NCBI GenBank assembly: GCA_024280115.1
Contig: JAJRQT010000185.1
Span: forward strand, 1 to 64,000
Source of the DNA: Bacteroidota bacterium
Lineage (GTDB): Bacteria > Bacteroidota > Bacteroidia > Cytophagales > Cyclobacteriaceae
Reading direction: 5' to 3'
Length of the DNA stretch: 64,000 bases
Below the pieces are notes generated by a model, which searched no databases, was not told the DNA's origin, and saw only the letters and a list, made by a program, of their open reading frames with translations. Position 1 is the stretch's first letter, and each line of letters begins with the position of its first letter. The position numbers and the translations under genes are program-made. This document shows positions 17,816 to 25,714 of this stretch, piece after piece.

Positions 17816-18172
17816 TTACCTCCTTTTATCCCCTTGTTTAAAAAATTCGACATTTATCTTTTCTTTGGTAATCAGGCTACCATAACGGATTTTCTCAAAC
17901 CAGGGCTGAATTTTATCTAAAAATCCATCAATTTCTTTTTCCTTCCCGATAATTTCAATGACCACGGGCAGTTTTTCACTTAATTCCCAAAGATTAACAG
18001 AATGAATCACACTGCTCGAACCAAAACCCATTACACCTTTTAGTACGGTAGCACCGCCCAATCCGTAACGCTTTGCTGCAAAAACAATCATTTCATATAA
18101 TGGTGAATGCTTGAATTTATCGGTATTGCTGATATAAATCTTCAATAGTGTTGCTTCCCCTTTGGCTATCAT
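17816..18172 (-). CDS. DUF190 domain protein
   Basis: A 118-residue cytoplasmic protein of the DUF190 family. The features are LLKIYISNTDKFKHSPLYE at the start, the glycine-rich AKRYGLGGATVLKGVMGFG in the middle and PVVIEIIGKEKEID near residues 69-82. The fold is thought to resemble PII-like signalling proteins. It starts two bases after the crcB stop codon, so the two are certainly co-transcribed and probably translationally coupled. This pairing with fluoride channels is common and suggests a role in fluoride tolerance, possibly regulating the channel. That role is an inference. Confidence 0.87.
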   Translation of the reverse strand: MIAKGEATLLKIYISNTDKFKHSPLYEMIVFAAKRYGLGGATVLKGVMGFGSSSVIHSVNLWELSEKLPVVIEIIGKEKEIDGFLDKIQPWFEKIRYGSLITKEKINVEFFKQGDKRR

Positions 18173-18174
18173 AA

Positions 18175-18552
18175 CTAAAATGTTTTTGAAATTAAACTTC
18201 CTGAAAACACGGCTAACAGTCCTAAAAATATCGTCATTCCGGTATATACGGCAAACAGGAAAAAACTTCCTTCTTTCAATAAAGCTAAATTCTCATTGGC
18301 GAAAGTAGAAAATGTAGTGAAGCTGCCGCAAAAACCCACCGCCAGGAATAATCGCCATTCATAATCAAAAAAACTTAATCGCTCTGATAAACCAAATAAA
18401 AAACCTATCAGCAAAGAACCAAGAATATTGACAATAAAGGTTCCCCATGGAAATGCGGATAGTACATTATTTTGAACATACAGGGAAACGAGATACCTCA
18501 GCACTCCCCCAAAAAAACTACCTGTCCCAATGATTAATATTGTTTTTAACAT
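18175..18552 (-). CDS. crcB: fluoride ion channel CrcB/Fluc
   Basis: A 125-residue, four-helix inner-membrane protein of the Fluc family, which lets toxic fluoride leave the cell as a dual-topology dimer. Diagnostic motifs are GGVLRYL near the start, PWGTFIVNILGSLLIGFLFG, and the GFCGSFTTFSTFANE segment whose Phe and Thr side chains line the pore in characterised homologues. I use the ATG at 18550-18552. An earlier in-frame ATG at 18624 adds 24 residues without homology. No fluoride riboswitch is visible upstream. The gene is followed two bases later by DUF190. Confidence 0.92.
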   Translation of the reverse strand: MLKTILIIGTGSFFGGVLRYLVSLYVQNNVLSAFPWGTFIVNILGSLLIGFLFGLSERLSFFDYEWRLFLAVGFCGSFTTFSTFANENLALLKEGSFFLFAVYTGMTIFLGLLAVFSGSLISKTF

Positions 18553-18666
18553 ATGCCTGTTATTGCCGGAATATTTGAGAAAAAATATATATGCAAGGTA
18601 ATCGGTTTTTAAATTAAATATCAAAAGCCGAGAAGCATTTGTTTAGAATTCATTTTAGGAGGAAAT

Positions 18667-18694
18667 TTCGGTCGCAATGGCCATTGCGACCGAA
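18667..18694 (-). terminator. perfect 28-base palindrome after NmrA-like gene
   Basis: TTCGGTCGCAATGG and its exact complement CCATTGCGACCGAA meet without a spacer, 19 bases after the stop codon of the NmrA-like gene. A hairpin of this size should end transcription and separate that gene from crcB downstream. Confidence 0.6.
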
Positions 18695-18713
18695 TGGTTC
18701 TTTTTATAACATT

Positions 18714-19664
18714 TTATTCAAGCGGAATACGATCCTTGTTTTCAGCAAGCCACTCCTCAAATGATTGAAGGGATGGGTTTAAGGCCTTGGAAACATCCAG
18801 TTTTCTTGCATTGCAAAAGTAGTCGTTAAAATCGCGTTTATATTGAAACATATTGCCCAAGTCTTCCGCACCTGGAAAACCAAAGCTGCGAAAAGTCGCC
18901 GGATCAACAGAATTATAAACTACCTTCTTCCCCAAAGCATTTGTAAAGGCTGCCGCCATTTCCGCACCGGTAAGGTGACCTCCGGTAATCCCTACTGTCT
19001 TACCGAAATATTCTCCACCTTTTTTGAAGATTTCATACGCACTTCTACCTATATCTTCAACAGCAATACCCGGCAACTTCTTGTCATCCATCGGGAATGT
19101 GATGGCCAACGTTCCATCTGGTCCTGGCTTTGGCCCCATACCAAAGTAGATGAAGTTTTCCCAATAAAATGATGTTAAAAGAAGTGTCGTAGGAACCCCG
19201 CTTTCGGTAAATATTTTATCAGCTTCACCTTTAGCATCAAAATGAGGAACCTTGTATTTCTCCATTAATGTAGGCATCCTGTCATCGCTAAGAGGAACTT
19301 TTTCCCTGGTATCTTCCAGCGTGGACCAAATGAGGTGATTAACACCCGCACTCTTTGCCGCATTGGCAAGATTACCAGCTTGGGCGATCTCTTTCTCAGG
19401 AGAAAAATGTTCCCAAAAATTGGTGACGCAATAAGCCCCATGGGCACCATCAAAGGCCTTTTTCAAACTTTCAATGTCATCGAGGTCAGCTTCTACAACT
19501 TCTGCCCCTAGTTGGGCAAGCGCTTTTGCCTTATCCGAACCGGCATTTCTTGTGATGGCACGTGCCAGAAAAGGACTTTCAGGATCATTCACAATAGCTC
19601 GCACGAGACCTCCGCCTTGAGCTCCGGTAGCTCCGATTACAGCAATGATTTTCTTTTCACTCAT
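18714..19664 (-). CDS. NmrA-like NAD(P)-binding protein
   Basis: A 316-residue atypical short-chain dehydrogenase of the NmrA/HSCARG family. The N-terminal dinucleotide-binding motif is IAVIGATGAQGGGLVRAI (residues about 6-23), followed by AITRN, the ADLDD segment near 60 that contacts the cofactor, and a C-terminal region ending in FEEWLAENKD. The family's proteins bind NADP(H) and often sense redox state or act as quinone or unsaturated-carbonyl reductases. Catalytic Tyr-x-x-x-Lys is not clearly present, in line with a binding or sensor role. It is monocistronic, bounded downstream by a palindromic terminator. Confidence 0.85.
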   Translation of the reverse strand: MSEKKIIAVIGATGAQGGGLVRAIVNDPESPFLARAITRNAGSDKAKALAQLGAEVVEADLDDIESLKKAFDGAHGAYCVTNFWEHFSPEKEIAQAGNLANAAKSAGVNHLIWSTLEDTREKVPLSDDRMPTLMEKYKVPHFDAKGEADKIFTESGVPTTLLLTSFYWENFIYFGMGPKPGPDGTLAITFPMDDKKLPGIAVEDIGRSAYEIFKKGGEYFGKTVGITGGHLTGAEMAAAFTNALGKKVVYNSVDPATFRSFGFPGAEDLGNMFQYKRDFNDYFCNARKLDVSKALNPSLQSFEEWLAENKDRIPLE

Positions 19665-20102
19665 GATATTTATTGTTTTAGGTTAATATTAGTTCACAAA
19701 TTATAACTCTGTATGCCAGTCATTGTTTCAGCAGATTTCAATCTTATCACTCTTATATTTTGTGACATTTTTACTTACACCAACTATCGAAAGTTCAGTA
19801 TTTCTTTGAACAGATTGTCTCAAAATAGATTGCGGCTAATAAATGAACCGAGTTTGCTATTTGCTTTTCAGATGACAATCAACGACCATGCATACCTATT
19901 GTAAAAATATTGGCTGTATTCTCAACAGCCATGTGCTGGCGCGCATTTGCAATGCGTGCCTAATCTCAAGTTCAAAGACAATAGAGGGATTTGGAATCCC
20001 AAGTCGGCTATCACATACTGCCGCAGGTTTACCGCAGCGTAACTTGTCGATAGAAACGAAATGGTTTACATCTTGTATTTTCAGATAGAAATCAACGACT
20101 AT
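19665..20102. other. intergenic with direct-repeat-flanked insert
   Basis: No gene is supported. Two 30-base imperfect direct repeats (25 of 30 identical), at 19865-19894 and 20078-20107, enclose about 180 bases that contain a strong hairpin (GGCGCGCATT/AATGCGTGCC, 19938-19960) and a GC-rich segment (ACTGCCGCAGGTTTACCGCA). This looks like a small inserted or duplicated repeat unit next to the CWC gene. Confidence 0.5.
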
Positions 20103-20306
20103 TCATATGATTGGAGAGTTATTTCTCGCCTCCTCTGCAACCTCCCTCAAGCAATTGACACAAAGACAATCATCATATCGTTCCGATATCATTTGCCTGG
20201 CCAAGCTGTTAAGTGGCACCGTAATGCAGACACAGTTGGAAATATTTTGATTGTTGCAGATAAAACTACTCCCGCATTTCGGGCATTTTTTTATTTCTCC
20301 CTTCAT
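20103..20306 (-). CDS. cysteine-rich CWC family protein
   Basis: A 67-residue protein of the Cys_rich_CWC family. It has the conserved spacing of cysteines: KCPKCGSSFIC at residues 7-17, a central CVC at about 25-27 and CLCVNCL near 48-54. These probably bind zinc. Function is not established. It lies on the same strand as the cobalamin-uptake operon, about 300 bases beyond its last gene. My recollection that CWC genes can accompany vitamin B12 transport loci makes a link possible, but two palindromic repeats intervene. The gene is short but the motif spacing makes it convincing. Confidence 0.75.
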   Translation of the reverse strand: MKGEIKKCPKCGSSFICNNQNISNCVCITVPLNSLARQMISERYDDCLCVNCLREVAEEARNNSPII

Positions 20307-20334
20307 TATTGTCGCTACTTTTGGACTTTTATTT

Positions 20335-20463
20335 AGACTCTGTCTATAAACTCCAATTCACAAAAAGCAAAACACAAACCCGCCGGCTGGCGAGGCAGGT
20401 AAATTCCAATATTGAAAATTGTTATTTGTTTTTTATAAAACGGTGACTTTATGGACTGACACT
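20335..20463. repeat. palindromic element, family A (second copy)
   Basis: The outer ends are inverted repeats: AGACTCTGTCTATAAACTCC on the left and AGTGTCAGTCCATAAAGTCA when the right end is read on the opposite strand. The right terminus matches that of the element at 11781. The interior contains a GC-rich repeat fragment (CCGCCGGCTGGCGAGGCAGG). The word ATTTAG occurs on both sides (20331-20336, 20464-20469). Confidence 0.55.
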
Positions 20464-20486
20464 ATTTAGAACCCGTCTATAAAGTC

Positions 20487-20609
20487 AGAGTTTGTTCAGA
20501 ATGTTCGAGATCAAGGCTTGTGCAGTTTCTAAAAAATGGAGTTTACGTACGTAAATGAGATTTTTAGAAACAAGCGTAACGCTGAGATCGGGCATTATGA
20601 ACAAACTCT
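20487..20609. repeat. 123-base imperfect palindrome at end of cobalamin operon
   Basis: The arms begin AGAGTTTGTTCA and mirror each other around the exact centre TTTACGTACGTAAA (20542-20555). Shared blocks include TTTCTAAAAA and GCGTTACGCTTG, as in the element at 11781. It overlaps the last two bases of the stop codon of the DUF5074 gene, so it probably serves as the operon's transcription end. Confidence 0.7.
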
Positions 20610-21699
20610 ATTTAAACATAAAATGAAATGGCCCGATTGAAGTAATCTGATTATCCAAAGCTAATCCGTCAACATCATAAACCATGATTTTTCCATTGCC
20701 GGAAAAACCTGCAGCATCGGCTACATATAGTTTATCTGTGGTTTCGTTAAATCCAATACCATTGAAATTTTCTCCGGAAACCAAGGCATCACTTCCAAGG
20801 GTATTTGTTTTCGTATCAAATACAAATACTTCTGTTTCTGTTGCAGGCCAGGGTTGAGCAGTCAATAGATAAATATTTTCTCCGGAACCATCAATGGCCA
20901 ATACTCCGTCATCTGACAGTCCGGGTATTTTGACGAATGAGTTTTTCGAATCAGTAGAGGTATTGATGGCCTGCAAACCAACTTTGTCTTCCGGATGAAC
21001 GCCAAAGTTTGAGCTTACAGTCACCCAAAGCGTCCCGGAACCATCCATAGCGAAATGCTGCGGCGCGGCATTTAAATCAATTTTTTCAGAAGAATCATCA
21101 GACAAATTGACCACTGTAACGGTGGTCTCAAATGAATTGGCGATGTACAATTTGTTGTTCACAGAAACAATACCTTCCGGTCCCGAACCACACTCCAAAG
21201 AGTCAATTATTTCTTTTGAGTTTAAATCCATCACGGCAATATAAGATTCTTCCAAGGTGAAATTCTTACTCCAGGGGCCCCAGCAAGTAATATATGCTTT
21301 ATCTCCGGCAACTGTCATATATCTTGGCTGAGAAATGCTGGTGGTCGGATTGGCTAAATATTTGTAATCTTCCACACTGAAAAACTCTACCTTATCCGTA
21401 GCATTACACACTAAAAATCCAACGCCCTCGTGCTGATATATCGATTCTATTGTAGCGCCAATATCTGATCCGTTATTGGCATCTTTAATTACATTATTAG
21501 CGATAGTTCCCACTTCTTCATCATAGAAAGAGACACTCCCATTCCCCTGTCCAAAGTTGCCTGCATTCACAATAAGTACGCCTGTTTTCATAGGAATCTC
21601 TTCACCTCCACTGCTACTATCGCAGGATGAAAAAAATACTAACCCGGCAATGGTTACCGCTATTGACATAAAATTGTTTATTCTGTTCATATTCATCAT
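20608..21699 (-). CDS. DUF5074/YncE-like beta-propeller lipoprotein
   Basis: A 363-residue surface or periplasmic lipoprotein. The signal peptide ends in a lipobox (VFFSSC, Cys near 26), followed by a Ser/Gly/Glu linker. The mature part starts GVLIVNAGNFGQGNGSVSFY, and repeated blade-like segments follow (DKAYITCWG, NKLYIANSFETTVTVVNL, ENIYLLTAQPW, DKLYVADAAGF), as in seven-bladed YncE/NHL propellers and DUF5074 proteins. It is the last gene of the riboswitch-controlled operon, three bases after the TonB receptor. A role at the cell surface in cobalamin or cobalamin-precursor capture with that receptor is the likely function. This is inferred from context, since the fold alone does not specify the ligand. 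Confidence 0.82.
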   Translation of the reverse strand: MMNMNRINNFMSIAVTIAGLVFFSSCDSSSGGEEIPMKTGVLIVNAGNFGQGNGSVSFYDEEVGTIANNVIKDANNGSDIGATIESIYQHEGVGFLVCNATDKVEFFSVEDYKYLANPTTSISQPRYMTVAGDKAYITCWGPWSKNFTLEESYIAVMDLNSKEIIDSLECGSGPEGIVSVNNKLYIANSFETTVTVVNLSDDSSEKIDLNAAPQHFAMDGSGTLWVTVSSNFGVHPEDKVGLQAINTSTDSKNSFVKIPGLSDDGVLAIDGSGENIYLLTAQPWPATETEVFVFDTKTNTLGSDALVSGENFNGIGFNETTDKLYVADAAGFSGNGKIMVYDVDGLALDNQITSIGPFHFMFK

Positions 21700-21702
21700 A
21701 GG

Positions 21703-23607
21703 TTATTTATTAATTATAAAATTCAAACTCAAGAGATAATTTCGGCCAGGCATCGCGTACCTTTTTACATTCTGATACTCAGTGTCCAATAAATTGAGCA
21801 CCTGTCCCTCTACTGAAATCATATTTTTTCCAATAGAGAAATTTTTACTCATCGTAATGTTGGTAATGAAAAAATCATCGATTTCTTCATTGATAACATC
21901 AATGCCATATCGCTTTCCCGTGTAATAATTATTGATGGAAAATCTATACTTTTTAAATATAAGACTTGCATTCAGTCCAAATCTGTGCTTTGGCGTATAG
22001 GGCAATTGATACCCGACGGATGGATCGTTTTCAGAAATTCCCTGCAACAAAACAGACCTGTTGTAGGCGTACATGCCACCTAACTCAAATTTTCCGTGAG
22101 GTATTCGCCAATTCAGCTTTCCATTCAATTCAATTCCGGAAGCTTCCACCTTTTTCAAATTGAATGGCCGCCATAAATTACCCGATGGTTTCCAGGCAAT
22201 CCAGTCATCAACGATCATATAATAAGCAGCCACATCAAAGTCCATGGAATAATCTCCTTTTTCCCAAACCAGGTTATGCCCTACTTCCATGCTGTACCCT
22301 TTTTCCGACTTTAGATCGGCTCTGCCTTGCGCTCCCCAGTATCGGTCATTAAATGTTGGAATGCGGTAGCTCCGTTCAACCTGAGCACGAAAAGTCAGAT
22401 CCAAATCATGTGCTTTAATCAAATAGCTCGTTGAAATTGATGGTGCTACTGGGGATTCTGTGAACGGCACAAATGTCTTTCTGGCATTTAAACTTAATTG
22501 CCAGTGCTCTAATATTTCTTGACTTAATGAAAGAAAAACATCTTCTCTCCACTCGGTAAGATCCTCTTCATAGGACCAAACATTCGGTACAATGTACTTG
22601 GCATTCCCTCCGGCATTGATTACTGTTTTATCACTCAGGTTCCATTCGTAACTCAGGTTGGCAGATAACCTTTTTGTTTCTATAACATCCGTTTTATTGA
22701 ATAGCTGATAATCCCAAACATAGCCTACACCTGATTGAAGAATCCCCTTTTTAAAAAAGTGTTTATATGCTCCAACTAATCTCAGGTTTTTATCCTGAAT
22801 TTCATCTCCGGTTTGGTCTTCCCCAGGTGCCGTGACCATTAATGGTTGGACCTGATGGAAATTTTTGCCCATCCATCCTTTCAATGACAGATAACCCTTG
22901 CTAGAAATTTTTCTGTTAAATTCCTGGAGGAGGGCATAATTATGTACCTCCGCATTTTTCTGCTCAATTTCAAAATTGTCTCCTAATCTATCGGTGATGT
23001 TATAGCTAAAATCATTCCTGAGGACTCTGTTAAAAATCCTTGTCTTTGATTCCCATTTTCCATTACCCAGATCTAACTTAATTCCGGAAAATACATTCCC
23101 GAAACTCCCAAAATCTTGTCTCAATTGCAGCTTTACTCCATCTGTCCATCTAGGGTTGGAGCTCAGATGAATGCTCCCTCCTATCGCATCGCTGCCGAGA
23201 AGAGAACTCGCTCCGCCGTATTGGACAGTAATCTCATCAAATAAAAACAGCGGTACCCCATTGAAATCGGAATTCCCTAGCGTGAGCGAATTGAGGTTAA
23301 TTCCATGCCAGAAAACACCCGTATGCGAAGAGCCGGTTCCGCGGAAAGATACGGACGCCAACATCTTATTCCCCTGCTCCTTTATGTATACAGTGGTATT
23401 TTGTTGCATGTAGTCAGCTAGTGTTCCCTGCCCTAGAATCTCCAATTGCAGACTGTCTGATTTTTTAATTTTGCTCCCGGAAATGAACTTCTCAAATGGA
23501 AGCGCCTCAATAGTAACTCCATCCAATTCTACGGTTTTCATTTGCGAAATCGCATCAAATCCAATGCAACCGAAAAGTATAAATGATATGGAGAAAATAA
23601 TTTTCAT
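21703..23607 (-). CDS. TonB-dependent outer-membrane receptor, BtuB-like
   Basis: A 634-residue outer-membrane protein with a signal peptide, an N-terminal plug domain (about 40-150, including MLASVSFRGTGSSHTGVFWHG and the SLLGSDAIGGSIHL end of the plug) and a 22-strand barrel ending YLLSLNFIINK. No N-terminal carboxypeptidase-like domain is present, so it is of the shorter vitamin B12/siderophore type. It is the fourth gene of the operon led by a cobalamin riboswitch, and its start overlaps the ATPase stop by four bases (ATGA). That control makes corrinoid import across the outer membrane by far the most likely role. Confidence 0.9.
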   Translation of the reverse strand: MKIIFSISFILFGCIGFDAISQMKTVELDGVTIEALPFEKFISGSKIKKSDSLQLEILGQGTLADYMQQNTTVYIKEQGNKMLASVSFRGTGSSHTGVFWHGINLNSLTLGNSDFNGVPLFLFDEITVQYGGASSLLGSDAIGGSIHLSSNPRWTDGVKLQLRQDFGSFGNVFSGIKLDLGNGKWESKTRIFNRVLRNDFSYNITDRLGDNFEIEQKNAEVHNYALLQEFNRKISSKGYLSLKGWMGKNFHQVQPLMVTAPGEDQTGDEIQDKNLRLVGAYKHFFKKGILQSGVGYVWDYQLFNKTDVIETKRLSANLSYEWNLSDKTVINAGGNAKYIVPNVWSYEEDLTEWREDVFLSLSQEILEHWQLSLNARKTFVPFTESPVAPSISTSYLIKAHDLDLTFRAQVERSYRIPTFNDRYWGAQGRADLKSEKGYSMEVGHNLVWEKGDYSMDFDVAAYYMIVDDWIAWKPSGNLWRPFNLKKVEASGIELNGKLNWRIPHGKFELGGMYAYNRSVLLQGISENDPSVGYQLPYTPKHRFGLNASLIFKKYRFSINNYYTGKRYGIDVINEEIDDFFITNITMSKNFSIGKNMISVEGQVLNLLDTEYQNVKRYAMPGRNYLLSLNFIINK

Positions 23608-24623
23608 GAATGTCCCCCCTTCGGTTTCAGAAAATCTGTCAATGCAGCAATAGAGGTGTAGATGCGCTTTTCATTCTTCGATGAATAGCTCCACGACCAT
23701 TTATTATCAAGGTGATTAATCTTAATAAAATCATACTCACCTTCATCATTAACCACCGTATAACCCAGTCGTTCCATAGCGCGCTTTGTCCAAAAAACAC
23801 CTACTTCATCTCCTGTGATACCGATCTCGGCACAATGTGGTTCAACAACCTTAAAAATCCCATGGCTTTTATCATACTCAATTCCTTCCTTTGTGAAAGC
23901 ATTTCCAAAAACATCATTGAGCACGAGATCTTCCGGAGCACCGGAAAAAGTTATATTTTCCACCGTCATCAGCCATATTTTATCCGCTGCCTGCAGTGCG
24001 AGGTCCAGCTCATGAGTTGACATGATGATGGCTTTTCCCGTTTCCCTCGCAAGTTTTCTCAGCAACCTGATGATGTCAATTCGATTTGGAATATCTAAAT
24101 GTGCCGTAGGCTCGTCGAGTAAAATGATGGGTGTATCCTGTGCCAATGCCCTGGCAATCATCACCTTTTGCAATTCCCCATCACTGAGCTTGTGAATGCT
24201 TTTATGGACCAGGTGTTGAATATTTGTGCTCTCAATTGCCTTGGCGATTTTCCTTTTGTCATCCGAATTTAAATTGCCAAACCAGCCGGTATAGGGTGTT
24301 CTTCCAAAAGAAATCAATTCGTAGGAAGTGAGGTTACCATAACTAATCCGTTCCGTAAGTACCACACTTAATAATTTCGCCAGGTCTTTTCCTCTGACAG
24401 CGGATAATTTTTGCTGCATCAATAAAACTGTCCCGTGGAGTGGTTCCTGAATTCCTGCAATGGTTCGCAATAAGGTTGTTTTTCCCACGCCATTCGGACC
24501 GAGCAGACATATCAACTCACCCTGTTCCAAAGCAATATCGATTGGTCCGGCGACCTTAACCGGTGCTCCTTTCCTTTGAGGATAACCTATTTCAAGTTTC
24601 GATATTTCTAATGCTTTATCCAC
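23604..24623 (-). CDS. btuD: cobalamin ABC transporter ATP-binding protein with C-terminal extension
   Basis: A 339-residue ATPase. Motifs are the Walker A GPNGVGKTT, the ABC signature LSDGELQKV, Walker B IILLDEPTAHLD and the switch His in STHELDLALQ. The first 250 residues form a FepC/BtuD-type nucleotide-binding domain that powers vitamin B12 import. The final 85 residues are an extra domain (DEVGVFWTKRAMERLGY, then NKWSWSYSSKNEKRIYTSIA), absent from E. coli BtuD and of unknown role. It follows the permease by two bases and overlaps the TonB receptor start. The btuD assignment rests on the shared riboswitch rather than on specific residues. Confidence 0.87.
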   Translation of the reverse strand: MDKALEISKLEIGYPQRKGAPVKVAGPIDIALEQGELICLLGPNGVGKTTLLRTIAGIQEPLHGTVLLMQQKLSAVRGKDLAKLLSVVLTERISYGNLTSYELISFGRTPYTGWFGNLNSDDKRKIAKAIESTNIQHLVHKSIHKLSDGELQKVMIARALAQDTPIILLDEPTAHLDIPNRIDIIRLLRKLARETGKAIIMSTHELDLALQAADKIWLMTVENITFSGAPEDLVLNDVFGNAFTKEGIEYDKSHGIFKVVEPHCAEIGITGDEVGVFWTKRAMERLGYTVVNDEGEYDFIKINHLDNKWSWSYSSKNEKRIYTSIAALTDFLKPKGGHS

Positions 24624-24625
24624 TC

Positions 24626-25714
24626 TTAAAAAGCTGTTCTTAAATTTCTATTTTTCAAAATCACCCAAACCACAACCGGAGAACCCAATAAGGCAGTAAT
24701 GGCATTTATCGGTAGTGAAATCTGACTGCCGGGCAATTGGGCAATAATGTCGCAAAACAACATCAGAATTGCTCCCAAAACCATTGTTGCAGGAATCAGC
24801 ACCCGGTGATCCGAAGTGCCGAGCAAAGACCTGGATAAATGAGGAACTGCTATACCCACAAAGGCAATTGGACCGCTAAAACCTGTAACCGTTCCTGCCA
24901 GAATACTTGTCGTAACAATCAGGTATATCCTTGTAAGCTTTATATTGAGTCCAAGGCTTCTCGCATAATTTTCACCGAGCAACAAAGTATTCAATGGTTT
25001 GGAGCCAATAAAAGCCATAATTAATCCAATTGATATAATACCAATAAAGATGCTCAACTGACTTGAAGTGACGCCGCCGAGACTACCGAATGTCCACATC
25101 AGGTAATCCTGAATCTGTTCGGGCGCACTAAAATATTGCCATATACTCACAATAGAGATGGTGATATTACCTATCATAATTCCCACGATAAGCAATGATA
25201 TATTGTCCTTAATCCTGGCGCTCAGCATCAATATCAGAGCCATGACCAAGCCAGAACCCGTTGCAGAAGCGATTACAATTAGCCAGCTTCCCGCCATACC
25301 TAGCTGCCTGATGGTATATATACTTGCGACGCCGCCGGTTGTCAGCATTACCAAAGCGACTCCAAGGCTGGCTCCCGCAGTGATTCCCAAAACCGATGGT
25401 CCTGCCAATGGATTTCTGAATAAAGTTTGCATTTGTAATCCTGCAACTGCCAAAGCTCCGCCTGCGAGTACTGCCGTTATAGATTTAGGCAAACGAATCA
25501 TATAAACTATCTTGTGCCAAAGCTCATTTTCAACCTGCTGACCCGATAGCAATTTCAGAACATCCACAGGAGGAATGGACACTGAACCTAATCCGAGATC
25601 TACTAAAAACAACATTGCGAGTACTGCAATTGAAATTCCAAATAAAATCGACCTGGAAAGACCAAATGGGTTCGTTTGATTTGTGGTGGCGATATGGTTT
25701 TCAGAATTTGTCAA
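24626..25714 (-). CDS. btuC: cobalamin ABC transporter permease (FecCD family)
   Basis: A 362-residue polytopic inner-membrane protein of the FecCD/BtuC family, with about ten predicted helices. Recognisable segments are RLPKSITAVLAGGALAVAGLQMQTLFRNPLAGPSVLG near residues 72-108, the GFSGPIAFVGIAVPHLSR loop that contacts the ATPase, and LPINAITALLGSPVVVWVILK at the end. It forms the membrane channel for vitamin B12 import with the ATPase encoded next. The start overlaps the end of the binding-protein gene by four bases, showing tight translational coupling. Confidence 0.9.
   Translation of the reverse strand: MTNSENHIATTNQTNPFGLSRSILFGISIAVLAMLFLVDLGLGSVSIPPVDVLKLLSGQQVENELWHKIVYMIRLPKSITAVLAGGALAVAGLQMQTLFRNPLAGPSVLGITAGASLGVALVMLTTGGVASIYTIRQLGMAGSWLIVIASATGSGLVMALILMLSARIKDNISLLIVGIMIGNITISIVSIWQYFSAPEQIQDYLMWTFGSLGGVTSSQLSIFIGIISIGLIMAFIGSKPLNTLLLGENYARSLGLNIKLTRIYLIVTTSILAGTVTGFSGPIAFVGIAVPHLSRSLLGTSDHRVLIPATMVLGAILMLFCDIIAQLPGSQISLPINAITALLGSPVVVWVILKNRNLRTAF

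Noticed and set aside
18553-18666. Fluoride riboswitch upstream of crcB
   Set aside because: The conserved GGNGAUGG-type segments are not present; the only structure nearby is the palindromic terminator of the previous gene.
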